Source: Batkoa obscura
Taxonomy: Eukaryota > Entomophthoromycota > Entomophthoromycetes > Entomophthorales > Batkoaceae
Reading direction: 5' to 3'
Assembly (NCBI GenBank): GCA_030770535.1
Contig: JASVEC010000027.1
Coordinates: 558,001 to 622,000, forward strand
DNA length: 64,000 bases
Part shown: positions 35,494 to 50,316 of the stretch, in pieces
Position numbering within the stretch: the stretch's first letter is position 1
Layout: each line of letters begins with the position of its first letter
The notes under the pieces: generated by a model
The model's database searches: none
Told to the model about the DNA's origin: nothing
Seen by the model: only the letters and a program-made list of their open reading frames with translations
Translations under genes and position numbers: made by a program

Positions 35494-35591
35494 TGGGGGT
35501 ATTTTTTTTGGTTTTATACTTTTTTCATTTTTTAAGCGCTATTTAAACGGAAAAATTGTTAGTAAAATTGTTAAACAAAAATACATCCCCA
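35494..35591 (+). mobile_element. MITE (copy j)
   Basis: 98 bp, with ends TGGGGGTATTTTTTTTGG and TACATCCCCA. Flanked by CA on both sides, a non-TA 2-bp duplication. Core AAGCGCTATTTAAACGG. Confidence 0.85.
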
Positions 35592-37292
35592 CATAGTAAA
35601 TGGACAAAAAAAGTGAAATGAAAAACTTTATCCTTGCTCTTGACTGAGCTTTTAAACTTATATATATAAGAATAGGACATAAGCGATATACAAGGATTAT
35701 CAAAAAGGAGTGGGGAAACCAATCAATGTGATATAGTAGAATTTGGCATTCTTCAAAGCTTCTAAAAAAGATAAATAGTAACAGTAAGTAACAATCCTGT
35801 TTATGCATTCATTAGTCCGGGAAGATCTATGGGTGATGAGTTTGTTTTATAAAATAGTGATTAGTTCCAAAATGTAATAATAATCAAATGAAAATAAAAA
35901 TTTGGTCTATTTTAACTTTACTTTTGCTTTTATTATATTTTTATAGTCTTTATAGTTAAATATACCGATAAGTTATAACATCAAGATAAAATATTAAAGC
36001 ATAATTATAATGGGTTGTATATTTTTTATTAAACTTTAATTTTAAAAAAATAGTTTATTCTTTAAGTCTGATTATTGGGTAGGTTCATACAAACTGAGGA
36101 TTTATCAGATAAACCCAAATTCAAACGGTATAGAATTGCTGTAATAGGATTTTTTTGCACAGATGATTTTTGTTTTTAGACATAAAAAACGTATACTGTT
36201 GCAAGCAGGAGCTTGTTTATTTTTCCTCAAGAAATGCATAGCATATATGAAGCTACTTAATAAAATTTAAATAGTTTAATTAGCTTTATTTAAAAATGAT
36301 TTGTAGCCAAGGTTCTTTTGTTAAATGTGGGTGTTTATATTTGTCTGCAATTATCGAGCCTTTGTTGAGTTTTAATTTCGTTACTTCTCTTTATACAACG
36401 TTCCTTTTATTGATTTAAACATGTTTAGTTAGTCTTTTATTCATTAATCACTAATTTAAATACACTCGGTCTTCTGGTTTAGTTGATAAATTTCTCAATT
36501 AAAATCTTAGAATGTTATATTTAAAATTCCTATTAATTAGTTAAATTAGAATGCTTCCTAACAAGAATAATGTATTTCAACCTCATTTTCCAAATTATGG
36601 TGCCCTAGACAATTTCTCGCTTATAACTTTCATTTTCACAACAGTTAGATTGGGAAAAAGAATAGCTATAAATGGTGTGTGCCCTTGAAATCAGGAATAA
36701 TTCAAACAAGATGACTTTATAAAACACACTTTATAACAATAACTTTATATTTGGCATTAGATGTTATTATGATTTCACTTAATTTCGAATCCTTTAATAT
36801 TACCCCTTGTTTGAACAAGAAGCTTCTTATAATATAAAAACTTTACTTATTTATAAAGTTGTATTAGATATTCTATTGTCATCTTAATACAGTTTAATTC
36901 AAATAAAATAGGCGTTTTATTATATGTATCTTATTAAGCTTGTATAATTTAACATGTAATTATAATTCTAATATTTATAGACAACTTTCATTATTAATCA
37001 AATATTAAAAGGATCTTTTTATGACATTTATTATCTGATTATAAATAGTAATTAACAATAGCTGTTTTTACAATTTTAAAGATTCTTTTATTACTATACA
37101 AAAGTAGCTGATTTGTAGATTGATTCCCATGTTGATTGGTATTTTTCGATCTAGACCTATGGGATGACTAACTTAGAGAATCTTTATAATTTATCTAAAA
37201 ATAAAGAGACGATGTCATATCTCAGGCTGATAAACTAATTAAACTTCAAGCAAAAATTTCCAACTTATGAAAAATACTTAATTCATATTCAA

Positions 37293-37308
37293 GGCCAATA
37301 ATATGGCT
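37293..37308. promoter_or_regulatory. CCAAT near-palindrome
   Basis: GGCCAATAATATGGCT lies about 210 bp upstream of the histidine kinase ATG and resembles the perfect palindrome upstream of the bHLH gene. Possible CCAAT-factor site; low certainty. Confidence 0.25.
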
Positions 37309-37517
37309 TAATGTAAGTATTTAAACCCAATCAAGCTTAACTCAGAAGACCTGAAATTAATCAAAAGCACGCTTAACTTGGCCAATGAGAGGTCAGCTTA
37401 AAGCTTATTGTTAGTTTACGATTTCATAGCAAAATCGTTAGTTACCACAGTAAAAATGAAGTTAGACATATAATAAATTAAAATATAAAATTAATTTTAA
37501 TTGCAAACTGATAATAA

Positions 37518-40500
37518 ATGACCGAAGTGGGCTATTTAAACCACTTACACGGGGCATTGTCCTCGATTTCAAATTCAAATGGTGAATATATCGATTTATT
37601 CAACTTTTCTGGTGTTAAACCGACTCAAGCAAGCGGCATTGAAGCTGCTATACAAAGGCTTATCGAAAGGCAAAATCAATTAGAAGAAAAGGTTAAGCTT
37701 TATGAGGTAGATTGTTATTAATTATTTAATCAAGTACTTATCATTTGAAAATTTAAATTATATACAAAAGGACAAAGAAAAAGAAAGAAAGCTGAGTGAA
37801 AACAGCACTAACAAAGAAGAAGTAAGAGACATGGATAAATCAGTAGACTTTGAAGGTTTAAAAAAGTCTGATTTCTTTGATGCTTGTAATAAAGTTGTTG
37901 AAGCTGTAGAACTAGGCGATTTATCCCAAAGAATAACTTTAGATGTTCCAGAAGGTCCATTATCCAAACTCAAATGCTCTATTAATTCATTAGCTGGAAA
38001 CTTAGAAAACTTTACTGGTCAATTAAACACTGTTGTTAGAGGTGCTGGTGTTGAAGGTAAATTGGGAATAAAGGCTAAAGTCGATCGAAACGTAAAAGGA
38101 ACATGGCTTGAAATTGTACAAAACGTCAATTTGATGTCAATTAATCACTCGGAACAGGTTAGAGCAATTGCTGAAATTAGCACTGCTGTCGCTCATGGAG
38201 ATTTATCGAAAAAAATTACTATAGATGTCAAAGGAGAAACTTTGGTTCTTAAAAATACTTTAAATCGAATGGTTGATCAATTAAATTCTTTTGCATCAGA
38301 AGTAACTAGAGTTGCTCACGAGGTAGGTACTGAAGGAAAATTAGGTGTTCAAGCTAGAGTTATAGATGTAGGAGGAACTTGGAAATTACTTACTGATAAT
38401 GTTAACACTATGGCTTCAAATCTTACAGCTCAAGTAAGAGATATTGCAGATGTTTCTAAAGCAGTTGCTCGTGGTGATTTATCAAAGAAAGTTACCGTTG
38501 ATGTTAAAGGTGAAATTAGGGATCTTAAAGATACTATCAATACTATGGTTGATCAATTACAAACATTTGCAACCGAAGTAACACGTGTCTCTCTGGAAGT
38601 AGGCACAGAGGGAAAATTAGGCGGACAAGCTATTGTAAAAGACGTTGGAGGTACATGGAAAGACCTCACAAACAATGTTAACCTTATGGCATTTAATTTA
38701 ACTGCACAAGTCCGTGATATTGCAGCGGTTTGTACAGCTGTTGCATGTGGTGATTTATCTAAGAAAGTTACAGTTCCAGTGCGAGGAGAAATCCTTGAGC
38801 TAAAAATAACTATTAATACTATGGTCGACCAGTTAAGGACGTTTGCAGCAGAAGTAACTCGAGTGGCACGAGAAGTAGGTACAGAAGGAAAGCTGGGAGC
38901 TCAGGCAGAAGTAGATGGGGTGGGCGGGACGTGGAAAGTTCTAACAGATAGCGTGAATACTATGGCAACAAATCTAACAGCACAGGTTCGGGATATAGCT
39001 AATGTTTCTAAAGCAGTTGCTCGTGGAGATTTATCAAAGAAAATTACAGTTGATGTTAAAGGTGAAATACTTGATCTCAAAAAAACAATTAATACCATGG
39101 TGGACCAATTAAGAACTTTTGCTACAGAAGTAACAAGAGTATCATTAGAAGTAGGTACTGAAGGAAAACTTGGGGGTCAAGCAGTAGTAAAAGATGTTGG
39201 TGGTACTTGGAAAGATTTAACCGATAATGTGAACATTATGGCAGCCAATCTTACAGGCCAAGTACGTTCTATTGCAGAAGTTACCACAGCTGTTGCAGAA
39301 GGTGATTTATCCAAGAAAATCACTGTTGATGTTAAAGGGGAGATACATCTTCTTAAAACCACGGTCAATTCAATGGTTGATAGATTAAGAACTTTTGCAG
39401 CAGAAGTAACAAGAGTAGCTAGAGAAGTAGGTACAGAAGGAAAACTTGGAGTACAGGCTCATGTCAAAGGTGTGGGAGGTACTTGGAAAGAGCTTACTGA
39501 CAATGTAAACACTATGGCTGCTAATTTAACGGCTCAAGTTCGAGATATTGCTGATGTGTCAAAAGCTGTAGCCCGGGGTGATCTATCAAAGAAAATTACG
39601 GTAAACGTCAAGGGAGAAATACTAGATTTGAAGAATACTATAAATACTATGGTGGACCAGCTGCAGACATTTGCCACAGAAGTAACAAGAGTATCATTAG
39701 AAGTAGGTACTGAAGGAAAACTTGGGGGTCAAGCAGTAGTAAAAGATGTTGGTGGTACTTGGAAAGATTTAACCGATAATGTGAACATTATGGCAGCCAA
39801 TCTTACTAGTCAAGTACGTTCTATTGCAGATGTAACTACTGCTGTAGCTTGCGGAGATCTTTCAAGGAAAATTACAGTAAACGTCAAGGGCGAGATTCTA
39901 GAACTGAAAAATACAGTTAATTCTATGGTGGACCAATTAAGAATGTTTGCAGCCGAAGTTACTAGGGTTGCTAGAGAAGTGGGTACCGAAGGTAAGCTTG
40001 GTGGTCAAGCGCATGTAAAGGACGTTGGTGGTACTTGGAAAGAGCTTACCGATAATGTAAACACTATGGCAGCTAACCTTACCCTTCAAGTGCGAGATAT
40101 TGCTAATGTATGTAAAGCTGTAGCTGGAGGTGACCTATCTAAAAAGATTACTGTATCGGTAGAGGGCGAAATATTTGATTTAAAGAATACCATCAATACT
40201 ATGGTGGATCAATTGAGAACTTTCGTTTCTGAAGTAACGCGTGTTGCAAGGGAAGTAGGTACTGAAGGGAAATTAGGCGTTCAAGCACAAGTTAAGGATG
40301 TATCTGGTACTTGGAAAGAGATTACTAATAATGTGAATACTATGGCAAACAATTTGACCACGCAAGTTAGGGCGTTTGCGCAAATTTCTGCAGCAGCTAC
40401 TGATGGTGATTTCACTCGCTTTATTACTGTGGAAGCTTCCGGTGAGATGGACTCTCTCAAAACAAAAATTAATCAAATGGTCTATAATTTAAGGGAAAGT

Positions 40501-42066
40501 ATTCAAAAGAATACAGCAGCAAGAGAAGCAGCCGAGCTTGCTAACAGAGCTAAGTCCGAGTTTTTAGCCAATATGTCTCATGAAATTAGAACCCCAATGA
40601 ATGGCATCATAGGAATGACTGCTCTTACTTTAGAAACCGAATTGAACCGCCAGCAGAGAGAGAATTTAATGATTGTCTCAACCATGGCAAATTCCCTTCT
40701 TACAATCATTGATGATATTTTAGATATATCTAAAATAGAAGCTAACAAATTAGTTCTTGAGCAAATCCCATTTTCGATTCGCTCTTCAGTATTCTCTGCT
40801 CTTAAAACTTTAGCTGTTAAAGCCAGTCAAAAGAGATTAGATTTGATTTATGATATTGATGGATCTATACCAGATCAGCTTATTGGGGACTCGTTAAGAT
40901 TGCGTCAAGTCATTACCAACCTTATTGGAAATGCAGTTAAATTTACTTCTAAAGGTAAAGTAGTACTTACTGCACAAACTAAAGAAATTCGAGGAGATCA
41001 AGTTGTGCTATTATTCTGTGTAGCTGATACTGGTATTGGTATTGATTCTGAAAAGATCAATTTAATTTTTGATACTTTCCAACAAGCGGATGGTTCTACT
41101 ACTAGAAAGTATGGTGGCACTGGGCTAGGTTTATCTATCTCTAAAAGATTAGTTGCTTTAATGGGAGGTGAATTATGGGTTCATAGTGTAGCAGGACAAG
41201 GTTCTGAATTTTATTTTACAATGACATGTACTATTGCAGAAATTACACATGAATTAGCTATATCTAGATTAACCCCTTACCTTAATCGTACAATTGCTAT
41301 CTTTGATAGCCTTAAACACCCAGCAATGGATCAAGTTAAAGAGATGATCCATTCCTTGAAGCTAAATAGCTTAACATTTCATACTGTTGAGGATGCTAAA
41401 AAGTGCTTTAAAACAGATCCAAAAGATAAATCAAACCCTGTTGTTGATACAGTAATCGTCGATGATTTATCTTATATTGAAAAGGTTCGTGATGTACATT
41501 CACTTAGATACGTACCTATAGTATTAACCGTACCTAATATGCCACCCATAGTAATGAAAACTTGTATGGAACTTAGTATCTCTGGATATATCAACTTCCC
41601 AGTACTCTTCCCAGATTTGGTCAATGCCTTACATGCAGCTATGGAGTCATATTCAATGCTAGCCAATGAAACATCAAGATCCATCAAAAAATCACTCAAG
41701 ATTTTATTAGCTGAAGATAATATAGTAAATCAAAAACTAGCAGTACGTATTTTAGAAAAGTTTGGGCATAAAGTTACAATTGTACCTAATGGTTTAGAGG
41801 CATTTCAATCAGTTCAAAAATCAACATATGACCTTGTATTAATGGATGTTCAAATGCCTATAATGGGTGGTTTTGAAGCAACAGCAAAGATTCGAGAATA
41901 TGAAAAGGAAAACAATATGCATACTCCTATCATTGCGTTGACTGCGCACGCCATGATTGGGGATAGAGAAAAATGTATAAGTGCTGGTATGGATGATTAT
42001 GTAACCAAGCCATTGAGGTTTAATGAGTTAATTGCAAGTATTAATAAGTGTGTTAAAAAAGACTAA
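37518..42066 (+). CDS. Group III hybrid histidine kinase with expanded HAMP array
   Basis: Nik1/Os-1-type sensor kinase controlling the HOG osmostress pathway, and the target of dicarboximide, phenylpyrrole and ambruticin fungicides in other fungi. Two exons (37518-37706, 37771-42066) give 1494 residues. Order: N-terminal coiled coil (about 38-75), a HAMP array (about 100-970), HisKA with phospho-acceptor His1000 ([11 protein letters not shown]), an HATPase with NAVKF, DTGIGID and [12 protein letters not shown] boxes, a degenerate receiver-like segment, and a C-terminal receiver with phospho-acceptor Asp1422 ([13 protein letters not shown]). No membrane segment, so cytosolic. The array has ten canonical HAMP motifs of type [11 protein letters not shown] separated by nine GTEGKLG linkers at 92-residue spacing, clearly more than the five or six typical of Dikarya. 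A 131-bp stretch is identical between 39124-39254 and 39676-39806. Confidence 0.95.
39124..39254 (+). repeat. Exact internal duplicate, HAMP array (unit 1)
   Basis: 131 bp identical to 39676-39806, exactly 552 bp apart (two 276-bp HAMP units). The rest of each unit differs at many silent sites, so this patch points to recent duplication or gene conversion. Confidence 0.9.
39676..39806 (+). repeat. Exact internal duplicate, HAMP array (unit 2)
   Basis: Second copy of the 131-bp identical patch within the histidine kinase HAMP array. See 39124-39254. Confidence 0.9.
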
Positions 42067-42640
42067 ATAGTATTTTACAATTGCTTTAATAATATATATT
42101 ATATTTAAGAATTTGTAGAGAATAGATTTGGGCCATTATTAATAAGATCAAGATAAAGTGTTTAATTTTTTTTGTCCAATTCCATTTTTTCGTATGATTG
42201 TAGACTATTCATAGCTTAAATAAAGTCAATCCAAATTTTATTAATTTATAATACTTTCAGCTTTATTATTATATGATATTTTATAGTTTTATTAAACAAT
42301 ATCATATAACTTTATTAATTTTAATATATTTATCATTATATATAGGCTATACATCATATTGAATATAATAATTTTTAAATAAAAATGTATAAACTACTTT
42401 AACTTTAATAAACTACATAAAAATTCTACTAAATACAAAATAAAAACTAATAATTATATCTTTCCTTTAGATAATAAAATTAAATTATAAATTTATGTTG
42501 AAACGATACATATTATAGTCAAACAGATAAAGGAAATAAAAAACCTGGAAAATGGAATCATTATTATAGTGGATAAAAGAAGGGTCAGAACATCAAAAAT
42601 GACTCATCTTTACTTGCCTTTCAAAGCTTAATTCATTTTC
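42067..42640. other. Convergent intergenic, HK / Rsp5
   Basis: 3' flanks of two convergent genes. AT-rich, no element recognised. Confidence 0.5.
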
Positions 42641-45591
<2,951 letters not shown>

Positions 45592-46157
45592 GATGATAAA
45601 CTATTGTCTACAATAAAAAAGGCTTTTTATAGTAAAGAAGAAACTTAATAGTTGAAAGAACTTTTTTATGCCACAATAAAATTTCCAAACTTTTTTAAAA
45701 TCACACACACAAAAAAATATTTCTAAGAATTGTTACTATATTAAGGTTGGCTTCAAATCATCTTAAAACCTTAACTTTTGGCTTCTATCTTCAACTTAGC
45801 CCAATTATCTTTCTAGCTTTTTGTCATTATGAAGTTGCAACAATTTATTAACTTAGCTTGGCGGCCAATAAATTTTACTTGATTCCAGTTTAATTATTAA
45901 TACGCGGCTAATTTGAAATTGATATAAGTTAGTATGTTATAACATTAGATAAAATGGATTTACTTTATATTTATAATAATATAGAAATCCTATTTATGCT
46001 TATTTAACAGTTTAATAATATTCTGCCATTTATAATAATCAAGAATATCAGATAATTTTAGTAGCTTAAAATTATAAAATGAAAATCTGTTTTTTTCAAA
46101 AATAATTTTTTGCTTATTTTTTTATTTGTAATAATTTCAATTAAAAAATAAGCAAGG
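45592..46157. other. Divergent promoter region, Rsp5 / FAM32A
   Basis: 566 bp between divergent starts. It contains the palindrome TTGGC-G-GCCAA (45858-45868), with CCAAT at 45865-45869, a plausible shared CCAAT-factor site. AT-rich otherwise. Confidence 0.45.
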
Positions 46158-46651
46158 ATGCCAAAGGATTCAGAGTATAATCTAGTTATCAAAGAGTCTT
46201 TGAAATTAAAAGGAAGTTCAAGGTAACAATTTATAACATCATTAATAATGGGCAAATACTGATAATTTATTTAGTAAAAAGAAAAAAAATAAAAAGAAAG
46301 TAAGAGAAGTTGAATCAACTGCTCAAATAGTTAAAGAACCTAGAAAAAAAACCGAGGCTGAAATCAAGTTTGAAAAAAATCAACAGAGAAGGGTAAGATG
46401 AAGTTAGTGGTTAGTTCGAAATTGTATTAACTATGACTTAGATTAAAGAAAGAGCTGAAAATTTAGCAAATAAAAGTCATAAGGATAAAGTTCAAGTAAG
46501 ATAGCTTCAATTCTAATTACTAGAAATTAATTTTTTTAGGAGTTCAATGAAAAATTAGACAAATTATCCGAACATTATGATATCCCAAAGGTATTAATTT
46601 TAAAAAGACTATTTAATTTTTATTTATCATCTCTAGGTCGGTCCCGGATAA
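46158..46651 (+). CDS. FAM32A-like splicing-associated protein
   Basis: 100-residue homologue of FAM32A, a small nuclear protein that in humans reaches into the spliceosome active site and aids exon ligation. Five exons (46158-46222, 46275-46392, 46442-46495, 46540-46590, 46637-46651) with consistent phases. Features: SLKLKG near the N-terminus, a lysine block KKKKNKKK, the motif TEAEIKFEKNQ, and the C-terminal signature EFNEKLDKLSEHYDIPKVGPG. The last exon encodes only VGPG plus stop, replacing the VSWTK-like end of animals. It starts 566 bp from the divergent Rsp5 gene. The presence of FAM32A agrees with the intron-dense genome. Confidence 0.92.
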
Positions 46652-47066
46652 ATAATATTAATATTAAGCTTGCCGAATCAAGCTGAATTACACAAATACG
46701 TTTTGATCGTTTTGCAATAAATCATATTATACATTTATTCACTTTTGTAAACTGTGTTTAGATTGTGTTGTCTAATATAATGACTATAATAGTAGTAAAA
46801 CATATCTCACGTAAATAATGAAATGTTGTATTGTTGTTTGCTATTTATATCTATGTTCTAAATAGTATTATAAAACTTATTTATTTGAATAAGCAATTTA
46901 TATAGAAACCCTTGATTTGTTATTTGTATCGTATATAAAGTACAAAAACATGATAAATATTGTTAATAGTTAATTTAAGATAGCCCACAGATAAAAACCG
47001 CTAAACATTTATTAACTTTAATATTAACCCAGTACAATTTCGCTAAATTAAGTTGCTGAGTAACCC
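46652..47066. other. Convergent intergenic, FAM32A / Sec22
   Basis: AT-rich 3' flanks. No element recognised. Confidence 0.45.
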
Positions 47067-47913
47067 TTAATAATAAACTTTAATAAGAACGAGGATAACA
47101 ACCACCAATATAACAATAGCAGGTACTCCGTATTTACGATATAATAACTGAAGGTTTAAATTATGGGCATCTTTTCTATATTTCAAAGAGGAGTCTTTAA
47201 GCTGATCTGACAAAGAATTCATTTCTATAATTAGATTATTAATTTAAATTTAAGACTATAAGTATACTATTATTACTATCAAGAGAGTCTCCTCGCCATA
47301 ATAAGTCTTCCATGTTTTTGGTCATAATTCTAGTAACATCTTGCAAGTCCTCGTTAAGTTTTGATAAATTATCTTGTGCTCTTGAGTCTTGGTATATGCG
47401 TTTTGTTTTTTGTATAAAAGTATCTATTAAAACTGTTAATTTATTATTTATCACTATTGATTTAACTTACCAAATTTAATAAAAGCGTATGGTCTTAATC
47501 CTGGCTTATTTATTTCTGCCGAATAACTACCAATAAACTCTCTAGCTAATTCTTCAAGATAACTGAAGGCTAATTTCCTTGGATATGCTTTTTCACAAAT
47601 ACAAAGGTAGCAGATTTCTTGATCAATTAAATAGCTATCAATTTAATTTTTAGTTATCCTGTTTATTAAAATAATATAATAAGTTACTGTAAAATATATC
47701 TACCAGACTCAATCGAGCATCTAGGTTCTGAATTTGTATTTAATTTCCTAAATAACAATTTTGTTTGTCCTTTGCACTCAGCCAACTCTGGAGGATCCTA
47801 ATTCAATTTACTAAGCTATCACTTACTTTACAAAATTAACTTACTTGATCATCGGTTGATGCTGCAAGTGGAAGCCCATCAAATACTCGTGCAATTGTTG
47901 TTGACAATACCAT
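47067..47913 (-). CDS. Sec22 R-SNARE
   Basis: ER-Golgi R-SNARE, 215 residues from five exons (47845-47913, 47688-47797, 47471-47634, 47277-47423, 47067-47224), all phases consistent. Order: N-terminal longin domain (MVLSTTIARVFDGLPLAAS, HYLIDQEICYLCI, RKLAFSYLEEL, FIKFDTFIQKTKRIY), then the SNARE motif (SRAQDNLSKLNEDLQDVTRI) with the zero-layer arginine in LLWRGDSL, and a C-terminal transmembrane anchor (PAIVILVVVILVLI) ending KVYY. It forms SNARE complexes for ER-Golgi transport in both directions, so it functions in the same pathway as the two EMP24 genes here. No unusual feature beyond the intron density. Confidence 0.96.
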
Positions 47914-48347
47914 GTTAAAAAATTAAGAAACTAATTATTGTTCGATTTCCATTTAGCCATTGTTTTGACTTTACGTGGCAAATTATTATGATGTAATTCT
48001 TGAGCAGCTAATTTTCGCAATGATCTCACTTGGATTGGGTAAGCTTCCGCATTTGATAGTGAGTAATTTATCATTTAACATTTTATTAATAAAGTTGTTT
48101 AATAATTTGAATAGAATTAATTAGTTATTAACAATATTAAATTTATTAATAAAATATTTTACATTCTGAGCCTGTTTTTTAAAATATAAATCCATAATAA
48201 TTAAAATGACAATAGCTTATATAAACATTAAATTGTAAAGTTATTTTTAATAAAGCTATAACAAAAGTAATACAGTATTCATTAAAATAAAACATAGATT
48301 AATTTATCACTTATAATTAGATGTTAATATTTATTTTATTAAAATAA
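47914..48347. other. Intergenic, Sgt2 3' / Sec22 5'
   Basis: AT-rich spacer between two minus-strand genes. Nothing specific seen. Confidence 0.45.
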
Positions 48348-49709
48348 CTATTCCTTTTTTGGTGGGTTTCCAAAGTTGCCATTTTTAAACTGTTCAGCCC
48401 TACAATAAATATTAATAAACGCTATATTTTAAATTGTTATAATATTACATTTTAGCAACTTTAGGATCATTCATTAAAGAGGCAAGTGGATTTTCGCCAT
48501 TTGAATTGTCTTGGTTTCCCATAAAATTTTGTGCCCTAAAGGATACGATATTAGTGTAAATAAAAAAGCAAAATTTTCAACTTACATGTCCATCATTTTA
48601 GAAGGATCTTTCATCATTTCATCATAAGCTCCAGATTTCATAAATTGTTGAGCCATATTCATAATAGCTGGATTATTCATTAATGATCCTAAATCCATAC
48701 CAGCAAGTGGGTTGCCACCGCCATTACCACCTAAACCAGCAGCCATGTTGGCAAGGTTGGCAAATGGATCGGCAGCTGGAGCTGATTCTGAAACTGATCT
48801 ACTTTCATCTTTTTTACCACTACGTGCTTTAGAATTTTCTAAAGCTGATTTGACATTACCGTTATTTGGGTCTAATTCTAAGGCTTTAGTGTAAGCTTCT
48901 ACAGCTTCATCAAAGGCGTTTTTGCAATAATAAGCGTGTCTGAAAACGTTAAGTTATTTGATTAAGTAATGACAATAAAATATTACCCTAATCTACTGTA
49001 AGCTTTAGAGTAGGAAGGATTAATTTCAGTAGCTTTGATGGCATCAGCAATAGCGTTATCTTGATCACCGAATTGAGAGTAAGCAGCAGCACTATATATT
49101 AAAATAAGGAAAATAAAACTATTCAAAATAAATATTACCGGTTAGAATAGTAGACAGCATTATTGTCAACAAGTTCAATAGCTTTAGTATATAAATCTAT
49201 TGCCTCTGAGTAATTCTTTTCAGTTAATTTAGTGTTTCCTACAGAATAATAATTAGCACTTTGGTTTATAATAAACATTGTTGATATTCTACCTAATCCT
49301 TTGAATTCTTCAGCTTTCTTCTTCTTTTCTTCTTCGGTCAAAGTACTTTTTTCGATACTTTCGGTAGCTGGCTATAAATTATATATTAATAAAGAAATAA
49401 ATTAAAAATCTGTTTGTTACCTTTTGGGATTTCTTTTGAGTTTTTACAAAAACATTAAAAATTTGTAACAAAGTGGTAGGTTTGATCGAGAGTTCTTCTT
49501 TTTGCTTTGCGTCACTAACATCTACCCCAAATACCTCTCCAATACATTGGGTGGCAACTAAATTTTATTTCACTTAATTATTATTTAAATTTTGATTTCT
49601 TTAATTTACCCTCTAGACTTTCAGCGTCTTCACTCTTTATTGTTCCATCTTCAACACAGGTGTTCAAAAATTCTATAAATGAAAACACTAATTGCTTTTT
49701 GCTATCCAT
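48348..49709 (-). CDS. Sgt2/SGTA TPR co-chaperone
   Basis: Small glutamine-rich TPR protein that hands tail-anchored membrane proteins to the GET pathway, 337 residues from eight exons (49610-49709, 49421-49557, 49293-49371, 49139-49238, 48987-49091, 48586-48939, 48449-48535, 48348-48399). Order: N-terminal dimerisation helices (binding Get4/5), three TPRs (LTEKNYSEAIDLYTKAIEL, YYSNRAAAYSQFGDQDNA, AYYCKNAFDEAVEAYTKAL), then a Gly/Asn/Met-rich C-terminal substrate-binding region with NNP and NDP motifs. A 54-nt intron (49239-49292) in the first TPR has no in-frame stop. Splicing it restores the normal repeat. One client class, tail-anchored SNAREs such as Sec22, is encoded next door, though adjacency in fungi is probably chance. 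Confidence 0.95.
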
Positions 49710-50316
49710 TTTAATTTATTTTTTGTTAAAAAGTTAAAATGACAAACTCTAAGTTTGTTTTTATATCCTCAATTTAATTGGATAATTCGTTTTAATTTCA
49801 AAAAAAATGTTTTAGTCTAGATTTACTATATTAACCCATGTTTTATATTAGTATTATTTGTCAGGTTTTTTCGAATCAGGTTATATAATTCCCTATTATA
49901 ACAAATTATTGTAACTTACTGTTGAAAACTCAATTTTTGCTTTAGGTTATTTAACTATTATCATTTATATATTTTAATAGGTTGTCAAAGCTAAATTAAA
50001 TTTTTACCGAATTTCTATTTCTATTTTTATCTTTATTTTTATTTTATTATTTAATTTGTCATAAAATAATAATCTACAATACCTATTCATTTTCAACAAC
50101 TTGAGCTTTTCTATTATCATATAATTTTGATTTTGATTTTCACTAATAAATACTTTATGTAGACTCAATTTATTTTTCATCCAAAACAAACTTTTAACTG
50201 AAAATAGAAAAAAATGGATACAAATATATTTAAAAATAGTAAGCCAAAGGATAACATTTAGCTCTAATATTTAATTTAAATTTAACTAGCACTTTATGGT
50301 GCATATTATCTCGCTT
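49710..50316. other. Intergenic, exportin-1 3' / Sgt2 5'
   Basis: AT-rich spacer between two minus-strand genes. No gene or MITE recognised. Confidence 0.45.

Larger units (their letters stand above)
32472..37517. other. 5-kb gene-poor, MITE-rich region
   Basis: The largest gap in the window. It contains four MITE copies (33543, 34143, 35089, 35494), an F-box relic on the minus strand (34782-35018) and a CCAAT near-palindrome close to the histidine kinase. No intact gene is supportable. The final few hundred bp are the kinase promoter. Confidence 0.6.

Noticed and set aside
35411-35808. Open frames across MITE copy j
   Set aside because: They are readings through the MITE termini (poly-Phe/Lys) and flanking AT-rich DNA.
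46058-46255. Minus-strand 65-codon frame
   Set aside because: Antisense of FAM32A exon 1 and its AT-rich leader.
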